Positions 43,366-55,776 of a stretch of DNA of 64,000 nt are shown here, in pieces. Source of the stretch: Brachypterus glaber. Its lineage: Eukaryota; Arthropoda; Insecta; Coleoptera; Kateretidae. Each line of letters begins with the position of its first letter. Position 1 is the first letter of the stretch. The notes below the pieces were generated by a model. The model was not told where the DNA came from. It worked only from the letters and a program-made list of their open reading frames with translations, and searched no databases. The stretch is taken from assembly GCA_958510825.1 (NCBI GenBank), contig OY294046.1, positions 73,541,808 through 73,605,807 of the forward strand, written 5' to 3'. The translations under genes and the position numbers were made by a program.

Positions 43366-44094
43366 CTAAATAAATGAAAAATATTATATTATGATAAAAG
43401 AAGATAATTTTCTATCATAGAAAAAAATCCATCATAACACTAGGGTTTCAGCAAAACAAATAGTTTTTTTTATTTTTTGCACTTTTTTTTGTAGTTTTTA
43501 GATATAGTGCAGCTAGGTTTTTACGGGAGGAAAGGAACTTTTTGTCACGATTGTCGGGAGTTTTAATTTTTTCGCAAGTCTTGATATTCTTGACATTCTG
43601 CATAGTTGCTTGACTTCAGTATCATGCGTAGAAAGATTCCCACAGTGGACCAGGCAAGTTTTTATTATTTACGTTGTATCTTGCATGTGTGAAGAGTACT
43701 CACTTAAAATATAAATGTACAAAAATTTAATTAAAAGCTTTTTACAACTCTTGATCTCTAGATCTAATGGAGAAGTCTCGATTCTCTCATCTGCTCTCTT
43801 GATTTTTTCCGAAATAGAAACAAGACAAGAAAGCTGGATTTCTGGATTCTCGTAAAACCCTGCACTGCACGTTACGCTAGGGCATTGTAAAAAAAACCTT
43901 ATCTCACTACCAAATAGGTAAGTTGACATTACTTAATCAAAAAGTTGACAGTAATGGAAAGTACTATATAGAGCACACTTAGTGATAGATGAAATCAATA
44001 CAAAGAAAACCGTAACTAAAGAAAGAAAAACGATTTACCACACAAGGACACTAAGTGTGCTTAAATTTACCGCAGGGGGACATCTAGACACACA
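43366..44094. other. Unassigned stretch with one hairpin
   Basis: An inverted pair AGCACACTTAGTG / CACTAAGTGTGCT (43973-44061) is the only structure seen. The 86-aa minus frame at 43669-43929 is unrecognised and unsupported. Confidence 0.45.
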
Positions 44095-44472
44095 TCGATA
44101 CTCCCAAGCAACAAAGCCGTAACTCATATATTGTCATTTTTCACGACAGCTAAATTTCTAAAATATTTTTTTTTCTTATTTAAGGGTGGGGAAATGATTG
44201 AAGTGGAAAAGGAAGTCATGTGATACATCATTTGAAAGCTTATAAAATTCTCTATTTAACTGTTTAAGTATTTATTGTTTATTTACTGTTTGTTTCTGAT
44301 AATATTCAAGTTTAGAATTTTTTACTTTAGTGATTTTAAGTAAACTTTTGCTTAAAGTGGACTGTGGAGAAACCTGAGTAGTACCACCATGTGTTTTTCA
44401 AGGCGTTTACCTATGAGTATAACTCAAAATGGGTCTAACTTAAGTTACAACCTTGTTGCTTGGGAGTATCGA
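44095..44472. mobile_element. Palindromic-end element G, copy 2
   Basis: TCGATACTCCCAAGCAACAA and its near-perfect inverse bound 378 bp. The interior matches G1, with an extra segment (about 44155-44215). A different foldback begins at its right end. Confidence 0.82.
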
Positions 44473-44737
44473 CATAGAAAAAACGGATTCCTTGAACCAA
44501 GGACACGTGTCTTTGGATATGTTCAAAGCCTTATTCTCTTGTTTCAAGGCTTGCATTTTCTTGAACCAAAGTCAATGTCCTTGAATAAAGAGCGCGGATT
44601 TTTATTCCAAACCCGTGCTCTTCATTGAAGGACATTGACTTTGGTTCAAGAAAATGCCAGCCTTGAAACAAGAGAATATGGCTTTGAACATATACAAAGA
44701 CACGTGTCCTTGGTTCAAGCAATCCGTTTTTTCTATG
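44473..44737. mobile_element. 265-bp near-perfect palindrome F10
   Basis: CATAGAAAAAACGGATT... and its inverse to 44737, arms of about 115 bp. Units CCTTGAACCAAGG and CACGTG recur in each arm. A small inner stem (AGAGCGCGG/CCCGTGCTCT) surrounds the centre. The units resemble those of F9. Mirrored frames on both strands are artefacts of the palindrome. Confidence 0.9.
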
Positions 44738-44838
44738 CAAGACTAATATTTCTAATTTTATAGAGTGATTCCATAAAAAATTATTTATTGAATTGTCACA
44801 TATAAATGTCAAAAATATTATCAATAAAATAAGATTTT

Positions 44839-44985
44839 ATCTCCTTGGTAGTGAGAAAAACGTAATGCGCTACTCGTAGGTAAGTTTTTTTTCTGTCTTC
44901 GGTCGTGTTTATGGACCTCAGCTCCGCTTCGACGACCTCATACAGAAAAATTCACTTACCTCCACTAGGAGCACAAATAACTATT
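44839..44985. repeat. Hairpin-end fragment d, with the AAATAACTATT terminus
   Basis: A stem of about 25 bp (GTAGGTAAG...TTTCTGT with ACAGAAAAATTCACTTACC) around a GC-rich loop is followed by CACAAATAACTATT. This is the same end design as elements b and c, without sequence similarity in the stem. Confidence 0.6.
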
Positions 44986-45113
44986 TTTTATTTTTCATAT
45001 GCACCCCCCCCCCCTAAGCTGTTTTAATTGAAATACTATGCTAGCATACCAAATTTCAGGTAACTTGAAAATTTTTTGACCCCCGCCCAACTCCGTTTAC
45101 TGATTCAACAAAA

Positions 45114-45540
45114 ACACAGGCACACGAAAAAAAAAAGATCTTGTCCACCAAACGTGACAAACATTTCTATACGTTTTTGGGGTCTCGCTGAATCCGAGTC
45201 TGGGGTTGGTTTGAATCGGTCCGTTCGCATTTCGTTCCTAAACTCAAAAGAGTGATGAAAAGTGTTTCAACAGCACAAACACTTTGTTTAGGTAAGTCCC
45301 TTACATCTTCTACATTTAAGAATGTATAACAAGTAAAATGTATTTAAAATTTTAATAAAAAAAAAGATGTGAAAATCTAATTTTCCCATGTATAAAACCT
45401 TATGCAGCATATCGGTATTAATGATGTTCTGGTATTTATTTGACTACCATATTTATGAGTTTTATATTGTTTAAAGCCAATGTTTTGCAATAAATTTATG
45501 ATCGCTGAAGTAAGTTTTGTTTGGTGGACTTATAAAGCTT
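45114..45540. mobile_element. Element with TCCACCAAAC ends
   Basis: CTTGTCCACCAAACGTGAC (about 45133) and GTTTTGTTTGGTGGACTTA (to about 45531) are inverted. It starts next to ACACAGGCACACG, the terminus of foldback H. The interior has a GTTTAGGTAAGT donor-like string (45289). Confidence 0.55.
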
Positions 45541-45664
45541 GATATTTTCTAAACGATTCCAATTAATGTGCAAATATTGTTTATGTATGAGTGTAATAGT
45601 TTATGATGAACGTTTATGGCATTGTCATGCAATATGTGAATAATTATTATTATTCTCTTCTTAG

Positions 45665-45945
45665 CTATAAAGCTAGAATAGTGTATTCTATAACTAGTAT
45701 GGAATAGACAATATTCCGCGCAAGCGGAAAGTTTGTCATACGAGCCGGCAGGCGAGTATGACGGTCCCGCGAGCGCTACGTGTTGTAGACTATACTTTTT
45801 CTTCGACTGCAAATATGAAACACTGTATGGCTTTAAACTGCGGACAAGTTTTAAAACAATGTTTTTTTGTGACTCGACATTGTAAATGCAACAAAACACA
45901 TATTTTTAAATAAAGCAATTAATGTTATTTATTAATTTTGTTTTT
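45665..45945 (+). mobile_element. Hairpin family C, copy 4, truncated
   Basis: The left hairpin part has a deletion in one arm (GCGAGCGCTACGTG). The copy ends near 45945, next to a LINE fragment. Confidence 0.8.
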
Positions 45946-45956
45946 TATAAATAGGG

Positions 45957-46576
45957 CAGATTCTAACTGTTCCTATTTTTTTTATCGAATATGTCTCTAC
46001 ATGAATCTCTAAATTTTAGTTTATGAATAATTCTGAGGCACTTTTTTTGCAGAATAAAAATTTTATTAGCATTAGTTGAGTTACCCCAGAAGATTATACT
46101 GTACCGTATTCTTGAGAACACATAAGCGTAGTATGACACCATGCATATTTGATGGTCTGTGGAGTTTGATAAGATCCTTAAAGCGAACATGAAACTACTT
46201 ATTTTTCGGCTTAGATCTTCAAGGTGGGGTTTCCAACTTAAAGTCGTATCTAAAATAACCCCTAGAAACTTTGTTTCTGTTGAAGAAGAAAGTTCGGTAT
46301 TATTAATTCTTATTTGAATAGCGTTTTCGGATTTAAAAGAAAATCATAAAATATTATTCTTTTTTCATATTCAGTGTCATGTTGTTTTCCACAAACCATT
46401 TTTCCATGGTGATTAGTTCATTTTTTATTTCAGTGGTGAGTTCAGGTAGTGATGCTTTTTTTATAACAGAAGACGTATCGTCGGCAAATAGCACGGTTTT
46501 GTTATTTGATATATCCGGAAAATCATTTGTGTATAGAATGAAGATTAAAGGACCGAGGATGCTAAACTGAAAGAAA
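45957..46576 (-). pseudogene. LINE reverse-transcriptase fragment with FADD box
   Basis: Read on the minus strand: SILGPLIFILYTNDFPDISN, then KTVLFADDTSS, whose FADD is the catalytic YxDD-type box (codons near 46474-46488). After about one frameshift come ETKFLGVILDTTLSWKPHLE, SYYAYVFSRIRYSIIFWG and LQKKCLRIIH. The order is palm motifs, then thumb, as in Jockey/CR1-type elements. The N-terminus and the C-terminus are both missing. Its RDSCRDIF motif parallels RDSCKQIF in the 30229 fragment, so the two are related families. Confidence 0.85.
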
Positions 46577-46596
46577 TTACATTGAAAAGGTGTAAA

Positions 46597-47300
46597 AATA
46601 CACTCTATAAATTTGTAAATTTTACACCTTTATATTGATGTGACACTACGCAGGTGAGGTGATTTTGACCTAGAGTGTGTATTTTTACATCCATACCTTC
46701 TGCAACAACACACTCGGAGCTCAAGAAAGTGTATTTTTATTAACATACCTTTAGCAACAATACACCCGAAGTGTAAAAATCATCGAGTCTGGTAGCTGTC
46801 GACCATTATAATTGTTTACGTTTGTAAGAGCGTACGTATAATTTTGTGTGTGCTAGATTTTTCAAAGAAATAATTGGTAAGTGTTGATTAAAAGTAAATA
46901 TTTAAAAAGTGTGATTAATACAATATCCTTAAAACATACATTTTATAATATTTTACTCATTTAGGCGGTAACACTGGACTGCGTATGTTTGCTTCTATTT
47001 TATATTGGTACTTTTTGTAGCGCTGATTACGAATATACGTTTTATTTTTCTGTTGCGTAGTTTTTCCATAAAACACTATTCATAAATAGAAAAATAACAA
47101 AATGGTTATTCTATTTTTTTTAATAAATTGAAGGGTTTTAGGTAAAAAGTATATTTACGCGTTGGTGTAAACTTTACACACTGGATGTAAAAATATAATA
47201 CACACCGCATTTATATTAACGCTTCGAGTGTAAATTCACATCAGCAGCAGCTGCAAGTAAATTACCCATGCACGTGGATGTAAAAATTTATCTCAGTGTA
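46597..47300. mobile_element. Element rich in GTGTAAAAATACAC motifs
   Basis: Degenerate TGTAAAAAT/ATTTTTACA and GTGTA/TACAC motifs occur in both orientations at both ends, with a central region containing AATTGGTAAGTG (46878). Exact termini were not resolved. Confidence 0.45.
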
Positions 47301-47746
47301 CCCTGCGTAATTTTTGATGATGTGGGGGCAGTTTTCGCGGAACTGACCCTTTTCTAAGAAATATTAAAAAAAAATGGAAAAACGCTGTAAAAAGTGTGCC
47401 ATGAAACGCGAAGCATTGTATATTTAAATGGCTTATTGAATATATCACAAGTATTTATCAGATTTCTATAATGGCCTTCGTCGGTCTATGTATGCCTTTT
47501 GAGAACAGGTGTTCCATCTAATAATCGACTAATATGTGAAAATATAATCACTTGTTTCAAACAAAAATAGAAATATATCCTTTATGTTTTTTATTTGCAA
47601 AATGTTAATTTTTATTGACCATTCTCTACTAATCGAATGACTAAAAACTAATTGCATTTATAGAAATACATTCCAAATGTATATATTTTATCTTAAACAT
47701 TGGAATTTTGAATTAATGTTCATTCATTTGTCCGATGCTTTTTCCT
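47301..47746. other. Unassigned AT-rich sequence
   Basis: No gene or shared repeat seen. Confidence 0.4.
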
Positions 47747-48085
47747 AATATTTATTTATGGTACTAGTGGGTAAAGTAAGATATTGCCCATGAGAAAATT
47801 AACCTACGAGGCGTCAGCCAAGCAGGTTAATTTTCGAGAGGGCAATATCGGTTTACCCATGAGTGCCATGCAAGGTTTTATCCAATAAATAGCTTAGGAA
47901 TTCATATTTTTATTAAAAATTTTAATGACATTTACAAGAAAATAATTTGACAAGTGACAGTTGAGTGGGTAAAATAAATAATTATCCACTCAATAAAGTA
48001 AAAGCCACGCGGGGGTTATTATTGAGTTTATCTATTTAAAATAAAGCTAGTAATTGTCTTATTATCTGTATGTATTGGATAAAAA
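47747..48085 (-). mobile_element. Hairpin-end element c, copy 2
   Basis: Inverted copy: AATATTTATTTATGG, hairpin at about 47772-47862, then the shared body with GAGTGGGTAAAATAAATAAT and CCACGCGGGGGTTATTATTG. Confidence 0.8.
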
Positions 48086-48273
48086 TTATTATTTAAACAT
48101 TTAAATTGAGTTTTGTGCGAAAAGTATGTGTGTTGAAATCATACTGGGTAATTCTAACGTTGCTTACGTCTATTTAAATTTTTAGATGTATAAATTTTGT
48201 CAATAATATTAAAAGAGTTAACTTTTAAATACAATATTTATTTTTGGTAAATGATGAAGTAAGAAAACATATA

Positions 48274-48680
48274 CAGGCTGATTCAGAATTGGTGAATCAA
48301 ACGAAAATGGTAGATTCGAATATAAGACAAAAAGTTCCTATAAAGGTTGGTCCGGAAATGAGTCCTAAGGGAGCTACGGCCCTTCGAAGATGGGCATATT
48401 GAATGGGAACAAAAAAAGCACCAATAAAATTCGAAAGCTGCAGGGCGACTCTTTATTTAAAAGTAGGCAAAAAAGTATTCTTCACCGAAACACCTAAATT
48501 TATTGTTAAAGGAGTTAAAAAGTATCATTTTTGGTGGCACAAAAACTTCCTCTTAATTGATTTTTTTTTTTTTTTGAAAACGGTGGCTTCTACATTGTTA
48601 CACTATAGACATTTTTTATGTATTTTTAGTCAAGAAATCCATATTTTTTAGAAAAAATCAGTAATTTTGCGCTCTTAACA
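48274..48680. mobile_element. Truncated relative of foldback F1
   Basis: CAGGCTGATTCAGAATTGG end with TA before it, then AAAGGTTGGTCCGGAAATGA and GGGAGCTACGGCCCTTC as in F1. The second arm is missing. The 82-aa frame 48403-48651 falls in the arm and is an artefact. Confidence 0.75.
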
Positions 48681-48988
48681 CAAAAATGACTATTTTATTA
48701 TAAAAAAGAGAAGAATCTTTTTAATGTTAAAAGTGAAAATCAGTGCAGCGTAATTTTATCATTATTTTGTTTACTGCATCAGAGATTTGTTTATTTTATA
48801 CCAGTTGGGTTCCAAGTTTCACTTTCATCGCAGAATCTACGAAAGCCTTGGACGTCCTTGGCAGTCGCTTCTAAGAGCGTCTCTCGCGAGTTTAAATGAT
48901 AGTATTATGTTACTTTATCTGACTGGATCGTTTTCGTAGTTATTTATACACTACTCAACAAAGTATATAGCATTCAATAAACTGTATA

Positions 48989-49450
48989 ATAGTATATTAA
49001 AGTTTCTTAACACCCGTTAAACGAGTCTAAAAATTTTAGTACAAGTTCAGAAAACGAGCTGCTTGCGCTAAAAACGTGTCATGAAACAAGTGCTTTATAA
49101 TATTTTTTCTATTTTGCTCTAAATAAAAAAAAAAACTTACATCAATTTAAAGATAACCGATTTAGGGATTTTTGTTTTGGGTTGGCATTACAATGTTATG
49201 TTTGAAATTCAACGATATTTTGATATTTTTTATAGTCAGCTCTTCTCCTTTTCACTGCAAGTAACCAAGCCACAATTTTAACACGTTAAAAAATAAATTA
49301 AAACACAAGTTCGTAGAAAACGAAACTTAAAAGCGGTGTTGACATTTGCACGGAAAACGCCAAGCGATTTTCCTTCTACAAACCTCTTATAGGCCTATAA
49401 AAACACGCAAAATGCGAGTGATTATGAGCTTATAAGAGTCGCAAAATAGA
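48989..49450 (-). mobile_element. Repeat family J, copy 2
   Basis: Inverted copy from ATAGTATATTAAAG to CGACTCTTATAAGCTC-type sequence. It retains an outer segment (GAGTGATTATGAGCTTATAA) shared with copy 3 but not with copy 1. Confidence 0.75.
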
Positions 49451-49530
49451 AAAAAATAATTTTGTTATAATTAAATGACTGCGATTAAGAGTATACCATA
49501 ATATAATATTTTTTATTTTTTTATTTGTTA

Positions 49531-49640
49531 GGGAACGTTCAAGTGTTACGTAACGCAAATTTTGATCATTTTGGACCCCCACCCCCCCCCCCCTGTAACG
49601 CTATTTTCCTATACTATTAACATGGACGTAACACTCCAAA
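49531..49640. repeat. GTTACGTAACG repeat with C-run
   Basis: GGGAACGTTCAAGTGTTACG then TAACG, a C-rich tract and ATGGACGTAACACT. It is a divergent relative of 40070-40182. Confidence 0.5.
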
Positions 49641-50121
49641 AATTAATTTAGTTCCCAAACAAATGTGATACCTGCAAAATTAACTATTCAACCAAGTACT
49701 TTACAATATTTACTCGTCATTTGTTTGCAATACAAATATCAGGTTATGTTATTTTAAATAACTTTAATTTATCACTCGTGATCTTTGTAAGGGACGGGTG
49801 TGACCGCTTTGGCGGATTTATTCCAGAATCAGCATCGCAATCATTGATATGCACAGGACTTGATTAATTTTATTTTTTATTTTATGTAATGTCGTGAAAG
49901 TGTTCGTTTAATTGTACAGTTTTAAGTGAGTCGTGATTATTAATATGTGATGTTAAAGTTAAATTCAATGTATTTCGTTGTACACGTGGACATTTTTTTA
50001 TGAATTTCAAAGAGATATTTTTTTTTATAAGTTGGCGTCTGCGCAAACATCACTACAGAGTGAGAATGTTTTGCGTAGGCCGAAAATTGTACTAGATCGA
50101 GCTGGCCAAGTACCCAAAGGG
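49641..50121. other. Unassigned sequence
   Basis: No supported gene or repeat. It is less AT-rich at about 49785-49860. Confidence 0.4.
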
Positions 50122-50823
50122 AATAGTATATTCTATAACTAGTATGGAATAGACTATATTCCGCGCGAGCGGAAAGTTTTTCATACGAGCCGGTAGGCGA
50201 GTATAAGGATCCCGCGAGTGCGGAATGACTATTCCATACGTGTTGTAGACTATACTTTTTCTTCGACTGCAAATATGAAACACTGTATAGCTTTAAATTG
50301 CGGACAAGGTTAAAAACAATTTTTTTTGTGACTCGACATTGTAAATGCAACAAAACACATATTTTTAAATAAAGCAATTAATGTTATTTAATAATTTTAT
50401 CAAATCAGTAGTTAAAAAAGATTTTTATTTAATTTTAGCACATATTTACAAATTATAATGCAAAAACTGAAGGTTATGTCAGATTATTGTGACATATATC
50501 AGGTTTAAATATTTAACAATAGATGGAGCAGTTTTAATTTTTTGAACTAAATTGATAAAAAACTGGTCAAATATTAAGACAAACTAATAAACTTTATGTA
50601 ATTTTAACGCAAAACCTTAAATTGCATTAAATTATTCAATATTTCATGGTAAAATAGATATATTTATGCTAATTTTGCTACAGTTTTCTTTACTTTTATA
50701 AACAAGAGATGGCACTACATGTGCTCATTCTAACACTTGATACGGAATATTCATACCACATCTAGAGCTAGAATGGATTCATTCTGTGTTTGAACAGTAC
50801 ATTCTAAAGCAGAAGTAGAAAAA
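50122..50823 (+). mobile_element. Hairpin family C, copy 5, uninterrupted
   Basis: Reference copy of about 700 bp: GC-rich hairpin 50145-50240, then GCACATATTTACAAATTATA and GGAATATTCATACCACATC. It supplies the empty sites for the insertions in copies 1 and 2. The 145-aa and 63-aa minus frames are hairpin artefacts. Confidence 0.85.
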
Positions 50824-50916
50824 AGCCATACTGGAATTGGATTGGATCGGAACTTTAATTTATATTATACGAACATGAGATCTTCTCATGGTACGTGTAC
50901 TAGAGCAATAAACAAT

Positions 50917-51634
50917 TTTACCCAATACATACAGATAATAAGACAATTACCAGCTTTATTTTAAATAGATAAACTCAATAATAACCACCGCGTGGCTTTT
51001 ACTTTATTTTAAAATTATTTATTTTACCCACTCAACTGTCAAATTATTTTCTTGTAAATGTCATTAAAATTTTTAATAAAAATATGAATTCCTATGCTAT
51101 GTACACGGAAAAAAAATATAGCTAGGAGCGCTATAACACACATACCAAGCAAATTATAATCGCTTATTATATAAAAACAAGGCTTTCTCTTACAATTATG
51201 GCAGTCAGTGTAAAAATTTATATGAAATACTTTAATTGTTTAGTGAATAATAAAATATAACAAATAGTATGGCATTTATAGCTTAAATAGATTTAATTAT
51301 TGTCCGTGCTAATAATTTTTATAATATAATAAAATTTCTGTAAATTTATAATAGTGCCTGTAATAAATATAATCGTGTCTGTAATATATATAATCGTTTC
51401 CAATTTATTTTTAACATTATTAGTTATTGTGTCCCTTATAATCTATAGCTTAAATCACTATAATTTGCCACTGTTACCAAATATCTTATAATGTATAGCG
51501 CAGAGCCCACTAATTTCTTTCCGTGTATTTGATAAAACCTTGTTTGGCATGGGTAAACCGATATTGCCCACTCGAAGATTAATTTTCTCATGGGCAATAT
51601 CTTACTTTACCCACTAGTACCATAAATAACTATT
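50917..51634 (+). mobile_element. Hairpin-end element c, copy 3, split by MITE B4
   Basis: Left body 50917-51103 and hairpin end 51526-51634 (CATAAATAACTATT). The hairpin lost about 15 bases of its inner stem compared with copies 1 and 2. Confidence 0.82.
51104..51525 (-). mobile_element. MITE family B, copy 4
   Basis: CACGGAAA to TTCCGTG with TA on both sides, nested in element c. Confidence 0.92.
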
Positions 51635-52206
51635 ATCAAATATTAAAATGGTAGTTAATATCTAAATATAATATGTATAATGTACCTATTATTAATAAAT
51701 AATAATAATAATAATAAATATCTAAAAGTAATTAATTATGAATATTAAATTCATAAAATGCCATTAATTTTTATATAAATTGAGTATAAAAGTGCAAGGT
51801 AAAAAGATAAAAATTTAAATAGATTTATATTTATTAATAACTATTACCGTGAACATAATTTTATTGCCGTTTTTATACATAAATGATTTTTTGCAGATTG
51901 TTATTGTTATTATTTTTATTTTTGTCCAAGGAAGTGGAATAAATGCGTTTGGACTTTTTTTATGCATAGTAGATTATAAAATCTACTATGCAAAAGTGTC
52001 TTATAAACACTCATCGGCGAATTTCCAGTGCTCGCATAGGCGCCGCGTCGATTCTATCGTTAACGCGAGGTTTTAAATATTTACATTTTTATTTTCTTCG
52101 AAAAAGACCGATATATTTACATATTTATAGTTAATATGTATATTCAATATTGTTGTGTGTAACAAATAAATATATATATATATATGATAAATTCTAAAAA
52201 AAAATT
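51635..52206. other. Unassigned AT-rich sequence
   Basis: A small palindrome (GCATAGTAGATT/AATCTACTATGC, 51964-51990) lies inside an open frame of 75 aa at 51849-52076, which ends in AHRRRVDSIVNARF-like sequence. No family is recognised, so the frame is not called. Confidence 0.4.
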
Positions 52207-52712
52207 AATTTTTTTAGATATACAGATTTTACGTCAAAAAGTGAGACAAAAAGTTTCTATAAACGTTTGCGTTAAACGGCTTCTTAGGGGAGCTAGAACA
52301 CGTTTAAGGGGCATTTTTAGAATATTATTCACTTCATAACTTTAACTTATTGACTTGAAATTTTTACTGTAGTATGCAACCAATAAACATTATCATTTTA
52401 TGACATAAAAAAATTAAATGTTTAACCAGGGGCGGACTTACAGTTTTACATATAAATTATGAGGCATCCATTATCTACGCCCCTGGTCAAAAACTTAATT
52501 TTAATAAAACGTTAAATGTTAACATTTATTGGTCCTATAGTTCAGTAAAAATATCATGTTAATAAGTTAAAACGTTTCTGAGATATGAAGTGATAAATAT
52601 TCTAAAATGCCCTTTAAGTACGCTAGCTCCCTTAAAAATACAATTTAGCTCAAACGTCTATAAAAACTTTTTTCTCACTTTTTGACGTGTAATCTGAAAA
52701 TCTAAAATAATT
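52207..52712. mobile_element. Foldback F5 (about 506 bp)
   Basis: AGATATACAGATTTTACGTC and the inverse around GACGTGTAATCTGAAAATCT. Arms contain the AGGGGAGCTAG and ACCAGGGGCGGA blocks with inverses (TACGCCCCTGGT, GCTAGCTCCCTTA). This is the block order of F2 and F3 in a shorter, divergent form. Confidence 0.85.
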
Positions 52713-53395
52713 TTAAATATGTCATATTTTTTTTGTTAAAACAAATGAAAATCGTTTTTCTCAAAAAAGCACCGATAGATTTGTTTAAATTTGGTCTTAT
52801 AAAGATACCAAAGCTCTAAATAATTAAATTATGAAAATAAAAATGGGTTATGTGAAAGTTGAGGTAAAAAATGGTTCCAAACCGGTGTGTGTTGTGTATA
52901 TGGCAGCAAAGACTTCAGTAGTTCTGACATCAAGTCGTCGTTGAAAATAAGTGAACTAGATAGTCCCGCTGGTCATACACATGGATATCTAAGAAGTAAC
53001 AAATGTTTTGGTCTCTATGCCTACTAGTCGAGAACAACTACAACTACTCGCAATCAAACTGTCAGTGACGCGTATAAAAGCCGCCGTTTACGGAACGAAA
53101 CCGCTAATAGGCAGCATTGCCATCCCGCTGTTGAGATGACAGCCGTTGAGACAGTAACACAGTGCGCTATGCACTTCAAACAAGACTAATAAGATGTGTA
53201 ATTGAAGAATTTGCCAATAATTGGAGTTAAAGTGTGGAAATATCCAAATCATTGAAACAAGAAGAGGCCATTACTTCTAAGGCATTTACATACATATCTT
53301 TTCCTTAGATTTTCACCTCTGGTTCAAGAAAACAACGCTACAGCGCGCTAATGTTTCACTAAACATTCTTAAGGGGTAATACGGGGTTCGTATGT
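52713..53395 (+). promoter_or_regulatory. GC-richer island with a TATA box, possible promoter
   Basis: Within AT-rich DNA, about 52860-53240 is richer in CpG and G+C. TATAAAAG at 53073-53080, preceded by GTGACGCG, is a canonical TATA element, and transcription would start near 53105. No initiator consensus or long frame follows, so the transcript, if any, would be non-coding or spliced. A retroelement promoter is an alternative. Confidence 0.35.
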
Positions 53396-53664
53396 GGTAT
53401 TCCCAACGAACTAATAACTCTTCTCTCTAGAATAGGCATTTCATTTGTAAAAACCGACAAAACGTAGCCAACATATACATTTGTCTGTCTTACTCGCACA
53501 TCTTTGTTCTAACAGAAACAACAAAAACAGTTACTGGTAATTGTTATTGTTCAGGCCTGAATATACCTACTATTTGTTTACAAACAAACCGAGATGTTGG
53601 CGATACTTTATATTAACGGTATGCGTATTCTAGAGAGATGAGTTATTAGTTCGTTGGGTATTCC
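53396..53664. mobile_element. hAT-type MITE with 8-bp target duplication, copy 2
   Basis: Element 53404-53656 (253 bp) is the inverse of 4297-4550, flanked by perfect duplications ggtattcc (53396-53403 and 53657-53664). Confidence 0.92.
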
Positions 53665-54184
53665 AAACATATATCAACATTTCATTTGTCTTCGAAAAGA
53701 GATATTAAGAAAAACAGTTTAAATAAATAATATATTTTATGGAGTAGGTATTGCATACGTGGACCCTTGTTCTTTTTATTTTAATAAATAATTGAAATCA
53801 TTAAAAATTATTAAGATCATTAAAATATATATATATATATATAATTAGATTTAAGTACCCTAACTTCTTTAAAAGAAAGCAATAGACAGCATGCAGACAT
53901 AATATGTATATTATAGTAAATATCTTAATAATATGAACAAAACCTAACCTTATATTTTTTTTTATTTATTTTTATTTATTTATAGGTTTTAAGTCGTTCT
54001 GGGACCTATCAAGGTATTTTATACCATAATAGACTGTGATTACAATAATTTAAATGCATTAAAGCCTTCAGGTATCCAATCCATTCTCCTTTTATTCCAA
54101 ATTTCTATGCAATTTTTCCAAAAAATAGTTTTGGGTAAATTTCCAATCATTAAATCAAAATAGGTCTAATTAATAAATATGTTT
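53665..54184. other. Unassigned; possible LINE or SINE 3' tail on the minus strand
   Basis: An (ATTT)n tract at 53957-53985 is followed by TAGGTTTTAAGTCGTTCTGG, which on the minus strand looks like a retroposon 3' end with a TAAA tail. A (TA)n microsatellite lies at about 53827-53843. Confidence 0.35.
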
Positions 54185-54675
54185 TTTCTGTTTTGCGACT
54201 CTTATAAGCTCATAATCACACGCATTTTGAGTGTTCTTATAGACCCATAAGAGGTCTCTAGTTTTTTTCTTTTGGGTTGGCAACAGACAAAAGCCTATCG
54301 CTTGACGTTTTCCGTGCAAATGTGAACGTCGCTTTAAAGTTTGTTTTTCTACAAAATTTTGTGTTTAGGTTATTTTTTACCGTGTTAAAATTGTGGCTTG
54401 GTTACTTGCAATGAAAATGAAAAGAAATGACTATAAAATATATAAAAATAATATTTGTTCTTAGAATTTTAAACATGACGAAAACTGTAATGCCAACCCG
54501 CAACGAAAACTCCTAAATCAGTCATCAATTTAAATGTAAGTTTTTTTAAATTTTAGAGCAAAATAGAAAAAATTGTATAAAGCACTCGTTTCATAACATA
54601 CGTTTTTAGCGCACAATTACAAGTTTAGAAAACGAGCCTCTTGCGATGTTATGAAACTAGTACTTTAATATACTA
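54185..54675 (+). mobile_element. Repeat family J, copy 3
   Basis: Same orientation and landmarks as copy 1, with a longer left end (TTGCGACTCTTATAAGCTCA) and a deletion in the terminal palindrome. Confidence 0.78.
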
Positions 54676-55101
54676 TTACAAAATGCTAAAATCTTTAAAT
54701 TTGATACGTTGAAAAATACTCTTGACTAGTGGAAGATATAAACCAGTTTGAAAAAATATGTAAATATCATCGAATATTTCAATGTGAAGTAAAAAACAAA
54801 AGAATTGTTTGGATACAAATTTTAGCCTGCTACCAATATATTTCTATCGTGACGTCATATATTTCAAAGTGCGCTTCATACCATTCTTAGATTTATGCTT
54901 CCTTTATCCTCAGCCTTCTATATTATTAATATTTCCATAACAATATTATGTATCTGTCATCTGGATGGTCTGTTTGTACTTTTGCCGAGAGCCGATGGCT
55001 ATTTATTAAAGAGGCGACAACGTCAAGCCACTGAAATATCCAAATATCATTCATATTAGTACTAATGGCCGAAAAGGGGTTTGTTGGTCAAAAGAAACAT
55101 A
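54676..55101. other. Unassigned sequence
   Basis: No gene or shared repeat seen. Confidence 0.4.
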
Positions 55102-55682
55102 CAGCCTGTTCCAGAACTCGCGTACAGAAATTTGAGGGTATATTAAAAACCCCCTGGAAAATATGAAAAAAAATTCAAAAAAAAAATCCATCTTCAATAC
55201 TAATTAAAAAGGAAGCTATTTAATCTGACCAATCCTGTTGCTGATGTTAAATTACCTACAAATTAGTTTTTCTCTAGTTATTAGTAACTATGGTTGCATT
55301 TTAATTGTTGACGCGTACATTGTTTGAGACTTTCAACTTTAGAGTCTTTTTAGGTTATTATATTTTGACAAAACCGACAGAGACTATCAAATATTCTATT
55401 TTTATAGGGTCACTCCATTCGGCGGTGGTTTTTTGACATTAATAAATATTTATGTCACATTAATAACCATGTCAACCTACAGAATATGTACCTGCAATAA
55501 TTAAATTTGCTTTCATGGCTACAAATTCAACTTTTAAAGGTAATTTAACATCAGCAACAGTATTGGTCCACTTAAAGCTTCCTTAATTTTGAATTGAACG
55601 AAGATGGATTTTCTTTGACATTTATTTTATATTTTCCAGAGGGTTTTTAATAATTTATGTTCGCGAGTTCTGGAACATACTG
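55102..55682. mobile_element. Foldback F6 (581 bp)
   Basis: CAGCCTGTTCCAGAACTCGC and the inverse GCGAGTTCTGGAACATACTG with TA on both sides. Arms share GGGTTTTTAATA, AATCCATCTTC and TGATGTTAAATTACCT with inverses. The outer 20 bp match the F1 right end (ACGCGAGTTCTGGAACAGGC). Confidence 0.88.
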
Positions 55683-55776
55683 TATATCTTCTACTAAACC
55701 AATTTTATAAAACCGAACAAATTAAAAAAAAAAAAGAAAGGAGGCAAAGCAAACCAAATAGTATATTGTTTTACTA

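Noticed and set aside
44389..44824. Two mirrored frames of 79 and 97 aa
   Set aside because: They are the two strands of a 265-bp palindrome, so each peptide repeats the other.
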